From contig VSSA01000006.1 in assembly GCA_008123405.1 (NCBI GenBank), forward strand, positions 1 to 64,000: a DNA stretch of 64,000 nucleotides, written 5' to 3'. Both the position numbers and the translations under genes were made by a program. Position 1 is the stretch's first letter. Every line of letters begins with the position of its first letter. The DNA comes from Nocardioides sp. BGMRC 2183. Lineage in GTDB: Bacteria > Actinomycetota > Actinomycetes > Propionibacteriales > Nocardioidaceae. The notes under the pieces are model-generated. The model did no database searches. It was not told the DNA's origin and worked only from the letters and a program-made list of their open reading frames with translations. Shown piece by piece: positions 42,357-50,305 of the stretch.

Positions 42357-43142
42357 GTGGCGAACGACTCGGGCGGCCAGACCTGGCGGCGATACCGTCG
42401 ACCCGGCGATCCGCGGGACGAGGAGGGCCGTACGTCGTCGGCGAAGAAGCCGACGCCGAAGCCCACGAAGCCCAGCACGCCGTCCACCAGCAAGGCGAGC
42501 TCGGGCAAGCAGAGGTCCAGCAAGCCGAGCTCCAGCAAGTCCGGCCCCTCCGTCGCGGACAGCAAGGCAGTCTCGTCGATGACCAAGCGTGCCGGAGTCT
42601 TCGCCGGCGCCGGCGTGCTGCTGGCGTTGGTGGTGGGCGGCATCGTGGGAGCCGTCCGCGGTGGTGACGGCGGAAGCGACGAGCCGGAGGTCGACACGAC
42701 CTACCTACAGGCCGACACGCTCAGCGGGGTGCTCGCCGAGGCCGAGGAGGCCCACGAGGGCATCCCCGGCAGTCCGCTCTCGGTGCGGATCGGGGAGAGC
42801 AGCGTGGACATCGAGTACTTCGACCCCAACGCCGACGAGCTGTGGACCTACAGCAGCGCCGACTATCTGGACGGCTACAGCATCCGAGTGGAACGCAATG
42901 CAGACGTCGACCGCTACGGGCGCCCGCGCCCCCTCGACCTCGACGCCATCGACCCCGCGGCAGTGGAGTCCGCGGCCGAGCAGGTGTTCGCCGAGGCCGA
43001 CGACCCGGACTACTTCACCGCCACGATCATGGCTGACTCCGAGTCCGGCGAGGTCCGTTACGACATCAGTGTCAGCGACGGCGACGACTATCTCGACGTG
43101 ACCACGGACGCCGAGGGAAACGTGATCTCCGAGGACAGTTGA
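42357..43142 (+). CDS. membrane-anchored protein, tandem family member 3
   Basis: The 261-residue protein is closer to member 1 than to member 2. It has GQTWRRYRRPGDPRDEEGRT at the N-terminus and a Lys/Pro/Ser/Thr linker rich in KPS/KPT units (about 28-70). One helix (GVFAGAGVLLALVVGGIVGA) precedes an extracytoplasmic domain: DTTYLQADTLSGVLAEAEEA, SVDIEYFDPNADELWTYSSA, RYGRPRPLDLDAIDPAAVES, YLDVTTDAEGNVISED. The shared blocks DTT(F/Y)L, (E/Y)(Y/F)DPN and RPRPL align the two. The function is unknown; secretion of the C-terminal domain is predicted from the single N-terminal helix. Confidence 0.8.
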   Translation: MANDSGGQTWRRYRRPGDPRDEEGRTSSAKKPTPKPTKPSTPSTSKASSGKQRSSKPSSSKSGPSVADSKAVSSMTKRAGVFAGAGVLLALVVGGIVGAVRGGDGGSDEPEVDTTYLQADTLSGVLAEAEEAHEGIPGSPLSVRIGESSVDIEYFDPNADELWTYSSADYLDGYSIRVERNADVDRYGRPRPLDLDAIDPAAVESAAEQVFAEADDPDYFTATIMADSESGEVRYDISVSDGDDYLDVTTDAEGNVISEDS

Positions 43143-43193
43143 CCCAGAGCCGGCTGAGCGGGCCGGTCAGCACACTCCCAGCCGGAGGTCCCC

Positions 43194-43754
43194 ATGAACG
43201 AGCAGCACCCCACGCCCCGCACGACCGGCCCCACCTCCGAGAGCGCCGGACGCCCACTGCTGGTGGTGATGGGGGTGTCCGGGTCGGGCAAGTCGGCCGT
43301 CGGTGCCGCGCTGGCACAGCGACTCGGGGTCCCGTTCGGCGACGCCGACGACTTCCACCCCGGCGCCAACATCGCCAAGATGTCCGCCGGCACCCCGCTC
43401 GACGACGAGGACCGCAAGCCCTGGCTCGACGCGATCGGGAGGTGGTTGGCCGACCACGAGGGCGACGGTGGCGTGGTCAGCTGCTCCGCGCTGAAGCGCT
43501 CCTACCGCGACCGGCTCCGCGCCCACAGCCCGACCGCGTCCTTCGTCCACCTCGACGGCAGGCGTGAGGTGATCGCCCGGCGCCAGGCCAGCCGACCGGG
43601 GCACTTCATGCCGAGCAGCCTGCTCGACTCCCAGTTCGCCACCCTCGAGCCGCTGACCGAGGACGAGCCGGGGGTCGTCCTCGACGTCGACCAGAGCGTC
43701 GACGCGATCGTCGACGCCTATCTCGCCACCGCTACCGGTCTCTCCGACCGCTGA
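43194..43754 (+). CDS. gntK: gluconokinase
   Basis: The 186-residue carbohydrate kinase phosphorylates D-gluconate to 6-phosphogluconate for the pentose phosphate or Entner-Doudoroff pathway. It has Walker A GVSGSGKS at 27-34, the GntK signature FGDADDFHPGANIAKMSAGT, GTPLDDEDRKPWLDAIGRWL, VSCSALKRSYRDRLR and ASRPGHFMPSSLLDSQFATL. The N-terminal extension before the P-loop is about 20 residues longer than in E. coli GntK. ATG 43194 has GGAGG about 6 nt upstream. It follows the trio but no functional link is evident. Confidence 0.95.
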   Translation: MNEQHPTPRTTGPTSESAGRPLLVVMGVSGSGKSAVGAALAQRLGVPFGDADDFHPGANIAKMSAGTPLDDEDRKPWLDAIGRWLADHEGDGGVVSCSALKRSYRDRLRAHSPTASFVHLDGRREVIARRQASRPGHFMPSSLLDSQFATLEPLTEDEPGVVLDVDQSVDAIVDAYLATATGLSDR

Positions 43755-43793
43755 GGACCGGTGCGGGGCACGGCAAGTGTCATGATCGCGAGC

Positions 43794-44441
43794 ATGGCTC
43801 GCGATCCCCACCTGCGCGGCACCCGCCGGCAGCGGCTCTTCGCCCGCTGGTACCCGCGATCCGGACAGAGGTTCGAAGAGGCCGGCCAGGCCGAGCTCCG
43901 GGAGCGGCACCTGTCCAGCGCCCGCGGCCGGACACTGGACCTGGGCACCGGCAACGGCTTCTCCGTGCCGCACTACCCGGCAGGCGTCACCGACCTGGTG
44001 ATGCTCGAGCCCAATCCGCACCTGCGCGCCGGGTTGCAGCAGGTCACGTCGCGGATCCGGGCGTCGCGCTGGGAGATCGTGGACGGCGACGCAGCGGCGC
44101 TTGCGTTCGAGGACGGGAGCTTCGACACGGTCGCTGCCTCCCTGGTCTTCTGCTCGCTGCCCGACCCGGGTCGGGCGCTCGCCGAGCTGCACCGCGTGCT
44201 CCGTCCCGGCGGCGTCTTCCTGTTCCACGAGCACGTGCGGGGGACCGGGATGCACCGGGTGCTGCACGAGGTGATCACACCGGTCCAACGGCTGGTCGCC
44301 GACGGCTGCCACCCCAACCGCGACTTCCTCGGCCTGCTCGACCGCTCGGCCTTCACCACCCTCGAGGTGGAACGACTGCCGATGCCGGGCACACACGGAG
44401 GTCTGGTGCCGCTGGTGGTCGGCGTCGCCCGCCGCGACTGA
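43794..44441 (+). CDS. class I SAM-dependent methyltransferase
   Basis: The 215-residue protein has motif I TLDLGTGNGFSVPHYP, then VMLEPNPHLRAG (acidic ribose-binding residue), VDGDAAALAFEDGSFDTVAA (motif II/post-I) and RALAELHRVLRPGGVFLFHE (motif III). This is the Methyltransf_11/UbiE-like pattern; a conserved FHEHVRGTG follows. Human METTL7-like proteins share this general layout, but the acceptor is unknown. ATG 43794 was chosen because CATGAT lies 7 nt upstream; in-frame starts at 43761 and 43782 also exist. It converges with mug. Confidence 0.87.
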   Translation: MARDPHLRGTRRQRLFARWYPRSGQRFEEAGQAELRERHLSSARGRTLDLGTGNGFSVPHYPAGVTDLVMLEPNPHLRAGLQQVTSRIRASRWEIVDGDAAALAFEDGSFDTVAASLVFCSLPDPGRALAELHRVLRPGGVFLFHEHVRGTGMHRVLHEVITPVQRLVADGCHPNRDFLGLLDRSAFTTLEVERLPMPGTHGGLVPLVVGVARRD

Positions 44442-44471
44442 TCCCTGCCGCGGCCGTTCGCGGAGCCGAGC

Positions 44472-45056
44472 TCAGAGCAGGCCGGCGGCGCGCCCGACCT
44501 CGGCATAGGCGCGAGCCAGTGAGTCGACCGTCTCGTGGGCGTTCAGCCCGCTCGGGTTCGGCACCACCCACAGCTCGGAGGCGCCCCAGCGTGCGGGCTG
44601 TCGGCCCGCTGTCGCCTTCGGCGCTGCGAAGGCGGTCCGGTACGCCGTGATGCCGGCGATCGCGACCACCGCCGGCTCCTCGCGCGCCACCAGTGCCATG
44701 AGCTCGGCGCCTCCGGTTCGCAGCTCCGCCGCGCTCAGCTCGGACGCCTTCGCCGTCGCTCGGTGGACGATGTTGGTGATCCCGATGCCACGTTGGCGCA
44801 GCACGTCGCGCTGGTCCTCGTCCATGCCGTCGGCCGGGTCGATCGGGGTGGTGATCACGCCGCCGGCCAGGAGCGCTGGGTAGAACCGGTTGCCGGGGTG
44901 CGCGAAGTGGGTGCCGGTGGCGGCGGTCCACAGGCCGGGGTTGATCCCGACGAAGAGCAGCCGGAGCCGTTGGCCCGGCCGGTTCGGCAGCAGATCGGGG
45001 ACCGCTGCGTCACGGAAGGAGTCCAGCTCGGCCCGGGAGAAGGTACGGCGTGCCAC
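44472..45056 (-). CDS. mug: G/U mismatch-specific uracil-DNA glycosylase (Mug family)
   Basis: The 194-residue family-2 uracil-DNA glycosylase has motif 1 LLFVGINPGLWTAATGTHFA, with Asn in GINPG, HPGNRFYPALLAGG, and motif 2 VVPNPSGLNAH. It removes uracil or ethenocytosine opposite guanine. The start is ambiguous between GTG 45056 (used here; CAGGGT 6 nt upstream) and ATG 45074, which adds six residues. It diverges from the lipoprotein gene with a short shared promoter region of 57 nt. Confidence 0.93.
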   Translation of the reverse strand: MARRTFSRAELDSFRDAAVPDLLPNRPGQRLRLLFVGINPGLWTAATGTHFAHPGNRFYPALLAGGVITTPIDPADGMDEDQRDVLRQRGIGITNIVHRATAKASELSAAELRTGGAELMALVAREEPAVVAIAGITAYRTAFAAPKATAGRQPARWGASELWVVPNPSGLNAHETVDSLARAYAEVGRAAGLL

Positions 45057-45113
45057 CCGCCCACCCTGCCGCATCCGGCGGAACCGGCGCGCCGCAGGTA
45101 GCGTCGAAGGACC

Positions 45114-45674
45114 ATGACGCAGCCCCGGTTCAACAGCTCCCTTGCCGCGGTGGGTGCGATGGTCGGCATCCTGGCCGCCGTTGCCGCCGGATGCGGAGTC
45201 GACGACGCCCCGCCAGCCCCCTGCGGCGACCCGTGTGGACCCACGCCGGGTGCGGTGGACTACCGGGTTGTCGACATCCGCACCGTGGCGGGAGCGGGTG
45301 GTGAGGTCACCACCACACCGACGCCGCTGCCCGACTCGCCCGCCCTGCTGCGTTACGCCAGCCTGCTGCGCAGCGCGGATGCCGTCGGCTCCGCGGGCGA
45401 CGTGCTCGCCGACGCGGTCGTCATCACGGTCGAGGAGAATCCGCCGGCCGACGGCAAGGTGCTCGCCGCGGCCGTCGTGAAGGTGGGGTGCGGGGAGCCG
45501 GAGGAGATCGTGGTCGAGCAGGTCGAGGGAGGTGTCGAGGTGAGTGCGGAGTCGACCCCCGGACTCTTCTGCGAGGTGGCCGACACCTCGGTCGTCGTAC
45601 TCGAACTGCCGGCCGATCTGCTGCCCACCGACCCAGGTCCGACCCGCGGCATCGACCCACCCGACCCCCGGTGA
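45114..45674 (+). CDS. putative lipoprotein of unknown function
   Basis: The 186-residue protein has an N-terminal hydrophobic segment (LAAVGAMVGILAAVAA) ending in a lipobox-like AAGCG, then a Cys/Pro-rich APPAPCGDPCGPTPG stretch. The beta-rich domain that follows (VDYRVVDIRTVAGAGGEVTT, AVVITVEENPPADGKVLAAA, VEVSAESTPGLFCEVADTSV) ends in a Pro/Asp tail. Four cysteines after the lipidated one could form two disulfides. The family is not recognised. TAGCGT lies 9 nt before ATG 45114. Its stop overlaps the GTG of the methyltransferase gene (GTGA). Confidence 0.75.
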   Translation: MTQPRFNSSLAAVGAMVGILAAVAAGCGVDDAPPAPCGDPCGPTPGAVDYRVVDIRTVAGAGGEVTTTPTPLPDSPALLRYASLLRSADAVGSAGDVLADAVVITVEENPPADGKVLAAAVVKVGCGEPEEIVVEQVEGGVEVSAESTPGLFCEVADTSVVVLELPADLLPTDPGPTRGIDPPDPR

Positions 45675-46894
45675 CCTCGTCGGCGAGGATGGTGCGCGTG
45701 CCGGCGCCATGGAACACCTTCGTCGAGGGCGACAACCTCACGGTGCTGCCGCTGCTACCCGACGGTTCGTTCGACCTGATCTACCTGGATCCGCCCTACA
45801 ACACCGGCAACGACTTCGCCTACCGCGACGACTTCCGTGGCGAGCGCGGCAGCGGCCGGGTGGGACGCCACGGGGCGTGGAACGCGATGATCCGGCCGCG
45901 CCTGATGCAGGCCAGACGGGTGCTCGGCGCCGGCGGCGCGCTCGCGGTGAGCATCGACGATCACGAGGTCGCCCACCTGCGCCTCCTGCTCGACGAGATC
46001 TTCGGCGAGGAGAACCTGCTGGGCCAGGTCGTGGTCAACCTCAACCCGAAGGGTCGCCAGCTCGGCCGCGGCTTCGCGATCTCGCACGAGTACCTGCTGG
46101 TCTACGCCCGCGACCTCGGTGCCTGCGTGCTCGACCCCTCCAGCAGCGCGGGCGTGCGGGAGGCCGACTTCCCGCTGCTCTCCGCGGACGGTCGCCACTA
46201 CCGGCGGCTGCCGCTACGCAACACGAACAAGAAGTTCAACCCCCGCACCGCGCCGACGCTGCACTTCCCGGTCTGGGGCGATCCCGAGTCCGGCCGTGTC
46301 GCCGTGGCCCCGTTCGAGGGCGCGACCCGGATCGAACCGGTCTTCGGGGACGGCCGACCCGCTGTGTGGCGATGGTCGGCCCCGCGGATCGAGGAGCGCC
46401 CCGACGACCTCGAGTGCCGTCTGGTCCGCGGTGTCCGTGGCGACCGGGTCGACGTCTACCAGCGCGACTGGCTGCACCCGCCGCACGGACAGCGCCGCAA
46501 GAAGTTGAGCACGATCTGGCTCGCCGAGGAGGTCGGCTCCACGGACACCGCGGTCGCCGAGCTCAAGGCGATCCTGGGGCCGGTCTTCGAGTCACCGAAG
46601 CCGACCGGGCTGCTGCGGCGTCTGCTGGAGACCATGCCCGCTGACGCCCGCGTGCTGGACTTCTTCGCCGGCAGCGGCACCACCGGGCATGCCGTCGCGC
46701 TGGCGAACGCGGCCGACGGCGGTCGTCGTACCTGTCTGTCGGTGAACTCCGCCGAGCCCACCCGGGCCGGGAGCAACGCCGCCCACGCCGGCTACGCCGA
46801 CGTCGCCGCGATCACCCGGGCCCGGCTGCGCGCCGTCGCCGAGGGCGTCGGCGGCGGGTTCGCCGAACACCCGGCGACGGCGCCGCTCGGCTGA
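45671..46894 (+). CDS. orphan beta-class DNA adenine/cytosine-N4 methyltransferase
   Basis: The 407-residue N6-adenine or N4-cytosine DNA methyltransferase has motif IV DPPY at 40-43 (YLDPPYNTGNDFAY) before motif I FFAGSGTTGHAV near 331-342, the beta-class order used by type III Mod subunits. SIDDHEVAHLRLLLDEIF (motif V/VI-like), EENLLGQVVVNLNP, ISHEYLLVYARD and KPTGLLRRLLE complete the core. It is shorter than most Mod proteins, and no restriction or Res subunit is adjacent. It may be solitary and act in epigenetic control, or be a remnant of a restriction system. It is coupled to the lipoprotein gene by GTGA overlap; ATG 45689 is an alternative start. Confidence 0.85.
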   Translation: MTSSARMVRVPAPWNTFVEGDNLTVLPLLPDGSFDLIYLDPPYNTGNDFAYRDDFRGERGSGRVGRHGAWNAMIRPRLMQARRVLGAGGALAVSIDDHEVAHLRLLLDEIFGEENLLGQVVVNLNPKGRQLGRGFAISHEYLLVYARDLGACVLDPSSSAGVREADFPLLSADGRHYRRLPLRNTNKKFNPRTAPTLHFPVWGDPESGRVAVAPFEGATRIEPVFGDGRPAVWRWSAPRIEERPDDLECRLVRGVRGDRVDVYQRDWLHPPHGQRRKKLSTIWLAEEVGSTDTAVAELKAILGPVFESPKPTGLLRRLLETMPADARVLDFFAGSGTTGHAVALANAADGGRRTCLSVNSAEPTRAGSNAAHAGYADVAAITRARLRAVAEGVGGGFAEHPATAPLG

Positions 46895-46909
46895 CGCCCG
46901 GCTCCGGGC

Positions 46910-48394
46910 TCAGGCGATGCCGGCGGCGGTCTCCAACGCCGCCACCTCGTCGTCGAGGAACGTCAAGAGCCGCTGCAGACTCGGCACCGTACGACGACAG
47001 CCGGTCAGCCCGAAGCCCATCCTCCCGTCATAGCTGGTGCAGGTGATGTTCAGCGCCATGCCGTTGATCGGGATCGACAGCGGATAATTCCCGACCAGCT
47101 TGGCCCGGTTCCAGTAGTGCGTGGTCGTGGGCCCGGGCACGTTGGAGATGACCAGGTTGAACGGCGGTCGGACGATGCCCTGCATCCGCAGCATCGGCAC
47201 CACGATCGAGGGCGCCATGCCGATCGCGCTCATCGCCACGATCTGGGTCGGCGTCATCGCCGCGAGTGCCTCCTTGCCGTCTCGCATCGAGTGGCTGATC
47301 GTGCTCAGCCGATCCGCGGGGTCGGCGCGGTCGGTGGCCAACCGCACCATCACCGAGCCGACCGCGTTGCCGCCCTCGCCGGAGGCGTGACCGGCCTGCT
47401 TCGCCTTCAGGCCGACCGGCACCATCGAGACCAGGGAGGCGTCGGGCAACGCTCCGAGCTCGTCGAGATAGGTGCGCATCGCGCCGCTGCACATGGCCAG
47501 CACCACGTCGTTGATCGTGGTACCGGTCGCCTTGCCGATGGCGCGGAGCCGCTCGATCGGCCAGTCCTGGGCGGCGAACCGGCGCGCACCGGTGATCTGC
47601 TGGTTCAAGATGGTGCGGGGAGCGGCCAGGGAGACCGCTGAGGTCTCGTTGCGCAGACCCTTGTTCAGGGTCCGCGCCAGCGCCAGCGGCATCCCCGCCG
47701 CTTCGGCGCTCATCCCCAGGGCAGTGCGCCACGCGTCGCGGGGCAGGTCGGCCAGGGTGCGGGCAGCGGTGGCGGCCGCCTCGCTCGGGCTGGTCGGGGC
47801 TGCCTCCGCCTCGGCCTCCTCGGGTCTGCTCGGCGCCAGGATGCCGGCACCATCGGCGAAGGGGGCCGGCATCGCGGTGCGATCGGGGTCGGTGGTGAGC
47901 ACGCTGGCGAGCAGACGCATCGCGGAGACTCCGTCCACCAACGCGTGGTGGATCTTGGTGTAGAGCGCCACCCGACCGTCGGCGAGCCCTTCGATCACGT
48001 GCATCTCCCACAGCGGTCGGTCCCAGCTCATCCGGGTGGAGTGCAACCGGCCGCACAGCTCCAGCAGCTCGCGGATCCGGCCGGGTTGGGGCAACGCGCT
48101 GTGCCGGACGTGGTGCTCGATGTCGAACTGCTCGTCCTCCCGCCACACCAGCGCGCCGCCGGTCCGCAGCGACCGGTACGGATGCTTCAGGAAGAGTGGC
48201 GAGATCACCTCGGTGTCCTGCATCGTCGCGAACATCGCGCGGGTGTAGTCGGGGCCGGCGTCGGCGGGGTTCTCATAGAGCTGCAGGCCGCCCACGTGCA
48301 TCGGCTGGCTCCGGGTCTCGGCCAGCAGGAAGCCGGTCGCGGTCGGGTCGATCGGGCGGATCGCAGGCACGGAGACCACGGCGGCCCCTTTCAT
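46910..48394 (-). CDS. WS/DGAT-type wax ester synthase / diacylglycerol acyltransferase
   Basis: The 494-residue O-acyltransferase makes triacylglycerol or wax esters from acyl-CoA, usually at the membrane or lipid-droplet surface. The catalytic HHxxxDG is HHALVDG at 149-155. The N-terminal PMHVGGLQLYE, later TTINDVVLAMCSGAMRTYLD (the ND motif) and VSNVPGPTTTHYWN are family hallmarks. The length is usual. ATG 48394 starts the protein a few residues before the conserved block; GTG at VVSVPA is an alternative. It is divergent from the DUF2510 gene with 239 nt between. Confidence 0.93.
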   Translation of the reverse strand: MKGAAVVSVPAIRPIDPTATGFLLAETRSQPMHVGGLQLYENPADAGPDYTRAMFATMQDTEVISPLFLKHPYRSLRTGGALVWREDEQFDIEHHVRHSALPQPGRIRELLELCGRLHSTRMSWDRPLWEMHVIEGLADGRVALYTKIHHALVDGVSAMRLLASVLTTDPDRTAMPAPFADGAGILAPSRPEEAEAEAAPTSPSEAAATAARTLADLPRDAWRTALGMSAEAAGMPLALARTLNKGLRNETSAVSLAAPRTILNQQITGARRFAAQDWPIERLRAIGKATGTTINDVVLAMCSGAMRTYLDELGALPDASLVSMVPVGLKAKQAGHASGEGGNAVGSVMVRLATDRADPADRLSTISHSMRDGKEALAAMTPTQIVAMSAIGMAPSIVVPMLRMQGIVRPPFNLVISNVPGPTTTHYWNRAKLVGNYPLSIPINGMALNITCTSYDGRMGFGLTGCRRTVPSLQRLLTFLDDEVAALETAAGIA

Positions 48395-48633
48395 CGAGGG
48401 CGGGGAGGCGATCCTCCCGCGCTGCGACGTCGGCCACAAGCGCCGCTCGCGACGACGCCACCCACTGGTGGACGTTCTAAGGTTTCCCCAGGCCGATTTC
48501 GGGTGATGCGACTCCCAACGCTGGATCCCTCGACAGGCGATACCTCGCCGCACCATGGATCGTTGGATCGGCACACCGGCCGCCGGCTCGGAGCGGGACG
48601 GATCGGCTCGTTGCAGGACTGAAAGGAAACGAC

Positions 48634-50268
48634 GTGAACAACAGCTACTCCACGCCTCCCGGGTGGTACCCCGACGGTGAGGGATGGGAGCGTCGTTGGG
48701 ACGGGTCGGCCTGGACCGACGACCGTCGACGTACCTCGCAACAGCCGCCGTCGGGCCCACCCGCCACCGGAGGCCAGCGCCCCGGCGGCTGGCCCCAGAC
48801 CTCGTCTCCCTACGGCCCGCCGCCCGGAGGCTCGAACCCCGTCCCCGGCGGCTACCCGCCGGCCGGCTATCCGCCGGCGGGACAGCCCCCGACCGGCGGT
48901 CCCCCCAGCAGCGGCGGCAGCGGCTACGGCCAGATCCCTGGCCCGCCGACCGGATTCCCCGGAGCCCCGCCCGCGCCCGGCTCGCCCTACCCGCCCGGAC
49001 CTGGGGGACCTGGCTTTCCCGGAGGCCCCGGTGGCTACGGCGCCCCGCCGAAGAAGAGCAAGCTCTGGCTCTGGCTCGTCCTGGCCGCCGTACTCGTCCT
49101 CATCGTCGGTGGTGGCGTCACGCTCGCCGTGGTGCAGCCCTGGTCGGGCGACGACACCTCGGCCGGCACCGGAGACGGTGATGGGGAGGGCGAGGGTGAA
49201 GGCGAAGGTGGCGAGGAGGAAGCCAGCGGCGTGGTCACCGGTGACCTCGACGGCGACGGCCTCGGCGACGTGATCGCCAACGTCCAGCTCGACTATGACC
49301 GGGTGCAGATGGTGGAGGGCATCAGCGACGGCGAGACCTTCGCGACCAACGAGTACGTCGGCAACCCGGACACCGACCAGGACAGCACCATCTACCTGGA
49401 CTGGAACAACGACGGCGCGCTGGAGGACTTGAGCTACGACTACTCGGGCAGCACCAACAGCTTCGCGCTCCGCTCCAGCGACGGCCTGCCGGGATCGAAG
49501 GGCGTCAAGATCCCGTTCCGGTCGCTCTCGGAGTACGGCGACTACATGGACCCCGTGGTGGAGAGCGGCGACTTCGACGCCGACGGCAACGCCGACGTGG
49601 TGGTCTTCGGTCAGCAGGACCGTGCGGTCGAGGGCTACGTGATGCTCGGTGCCGGCGACGGCAGCTTCTCCGAGCCGACCCTGTGGGCCACCGTTCCCAA
49701 CGCGCTGATCGACGAGCTGATGGTCTGGCCCGGCGACTTCGACGGGGACGGTGACGACGACCTGATGATCCACTCGGTCGCGGAGAAGCTGAAGCCCAAG
49801 GACTACCGGGAGGCCTACGTCAGCGACGTCGACATGGGCTTCGCACAGCTCACCTCGGGCGGAGACACCTTCGAGCCCGGTGGCGTGACGCCCTCCGAGC
49901 TCTACCCGGGCTCCGACCCGTTGCTCGTCGCCGATCTCGGCGGTGACAAGGACGTGGTGCTCCAGCTCGAGATGGACTACTCCGGCGGGATGACCATCGC
50001 GGTGAAGGAGTTCCTCGAGGGCCGGTTCGTCGACGACGGCGCCGCCAGCACGGTCGAGGTCGGTGAGTCCACCCTCTCGGCCGCCGCCCTCAGCGACGTG
50101 GACGGCGACGGTGACGACGACCTGATCTACGTGTACAAGCCGTACGACGGTCGGCGGTTCAGCGACATGACGGTCTCGCTCTCCGACGACGGCGCCTTCG
50201 GTGACGGCACCGCCTGGGGATCGCTGCCGCGCTGCCCGGACGACTACTGCGACCTCTACCTGTTCTGA
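48634..50268 (+). CDS. DUF2510 / FG-GAP repeat membrane-anchored protein
   Basis: The 544-residue protein opens with a DUF2510 module (PPGWYPDGEGWERRWDGSAWT), followed by a long Pro/Gly-rich cytoplasmic segment (about 30-140) and one membrane helix (LWLWLVLAAVLVLIVGGGVT). An acidic Glu/Gly linker leads to an extracytoplasmic FG-GAP/VCBS-like beta-propeller with calcium loops DLDGDGLGDV, DFDADGNADV, DFDGDGDDDL and DVDGDGDDDL. The C-terminus has a cysteine pair (PRCPDDYCDLYLF). A surface adhesion or sensing role is inferred. GTG 48634 follows AAAGGAAA. Confidence 0.88.
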   Translation: MNNSYSTPPGWYPDGEGWERRWDGSAWTDDRRRTSQQPPSGPPATGGQRPGGWPQTSSPYGPPPGGSNPVPGGYPPAGYPPAGQPPTGGPPSSGGSGYGQIPGPPTGFPGAPPAPGSPYPPGPGGPGFPGGPGGYGAPPKKSKLWLWLVLAAVLVLIVGGGVTLAVVQPWSGDDTSAGTGDGDGEGEGEGEGGEEEASGVVTGDLDGDGLGDVIANVQLDYDRVQMVEGISDGETFATNEYVGNPDTDQDSTIYLDWNNDGALEDLSYDYSGSTNSFALRSSDGLPGSKGVKIPFRSLSEYGDYMDPVVESGDFDADGNADVVVFGQQDRAVEGYVMLGAGDGSFSEPTLWATVPNALIDELMVWPGDFDGDGDDDLMIHSVAEKLKPKDYREAYVSDVDMGFAQLTSGGDTFEPGGVTPSELYPGSDPLLVADLGGDKDVVLQLEMDYSGGMTIAVKEFLEGRFVDDGAASTVEVGESTLSAAALSDVDGDGDDDLIYVYKPYDGRRFSDMTVSLSDDGAFGDGTAWGSLPRCPDDYCDLYLF

Positions 50269-50305
50269 TCCTGGACCCGGGGTCGGATCGGACGAGGCGA
50301 GCGCG

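Noticed and set aside
45671-46894. Restriction-modification or other defence system around the DNA methyltransferase
   Set aside because: Neighbours are a lipoprotein gene and a WS/DGAT gene. No nuclease, helicase or specificity gene is adjacent, so only an orphan enzyme is claimed.
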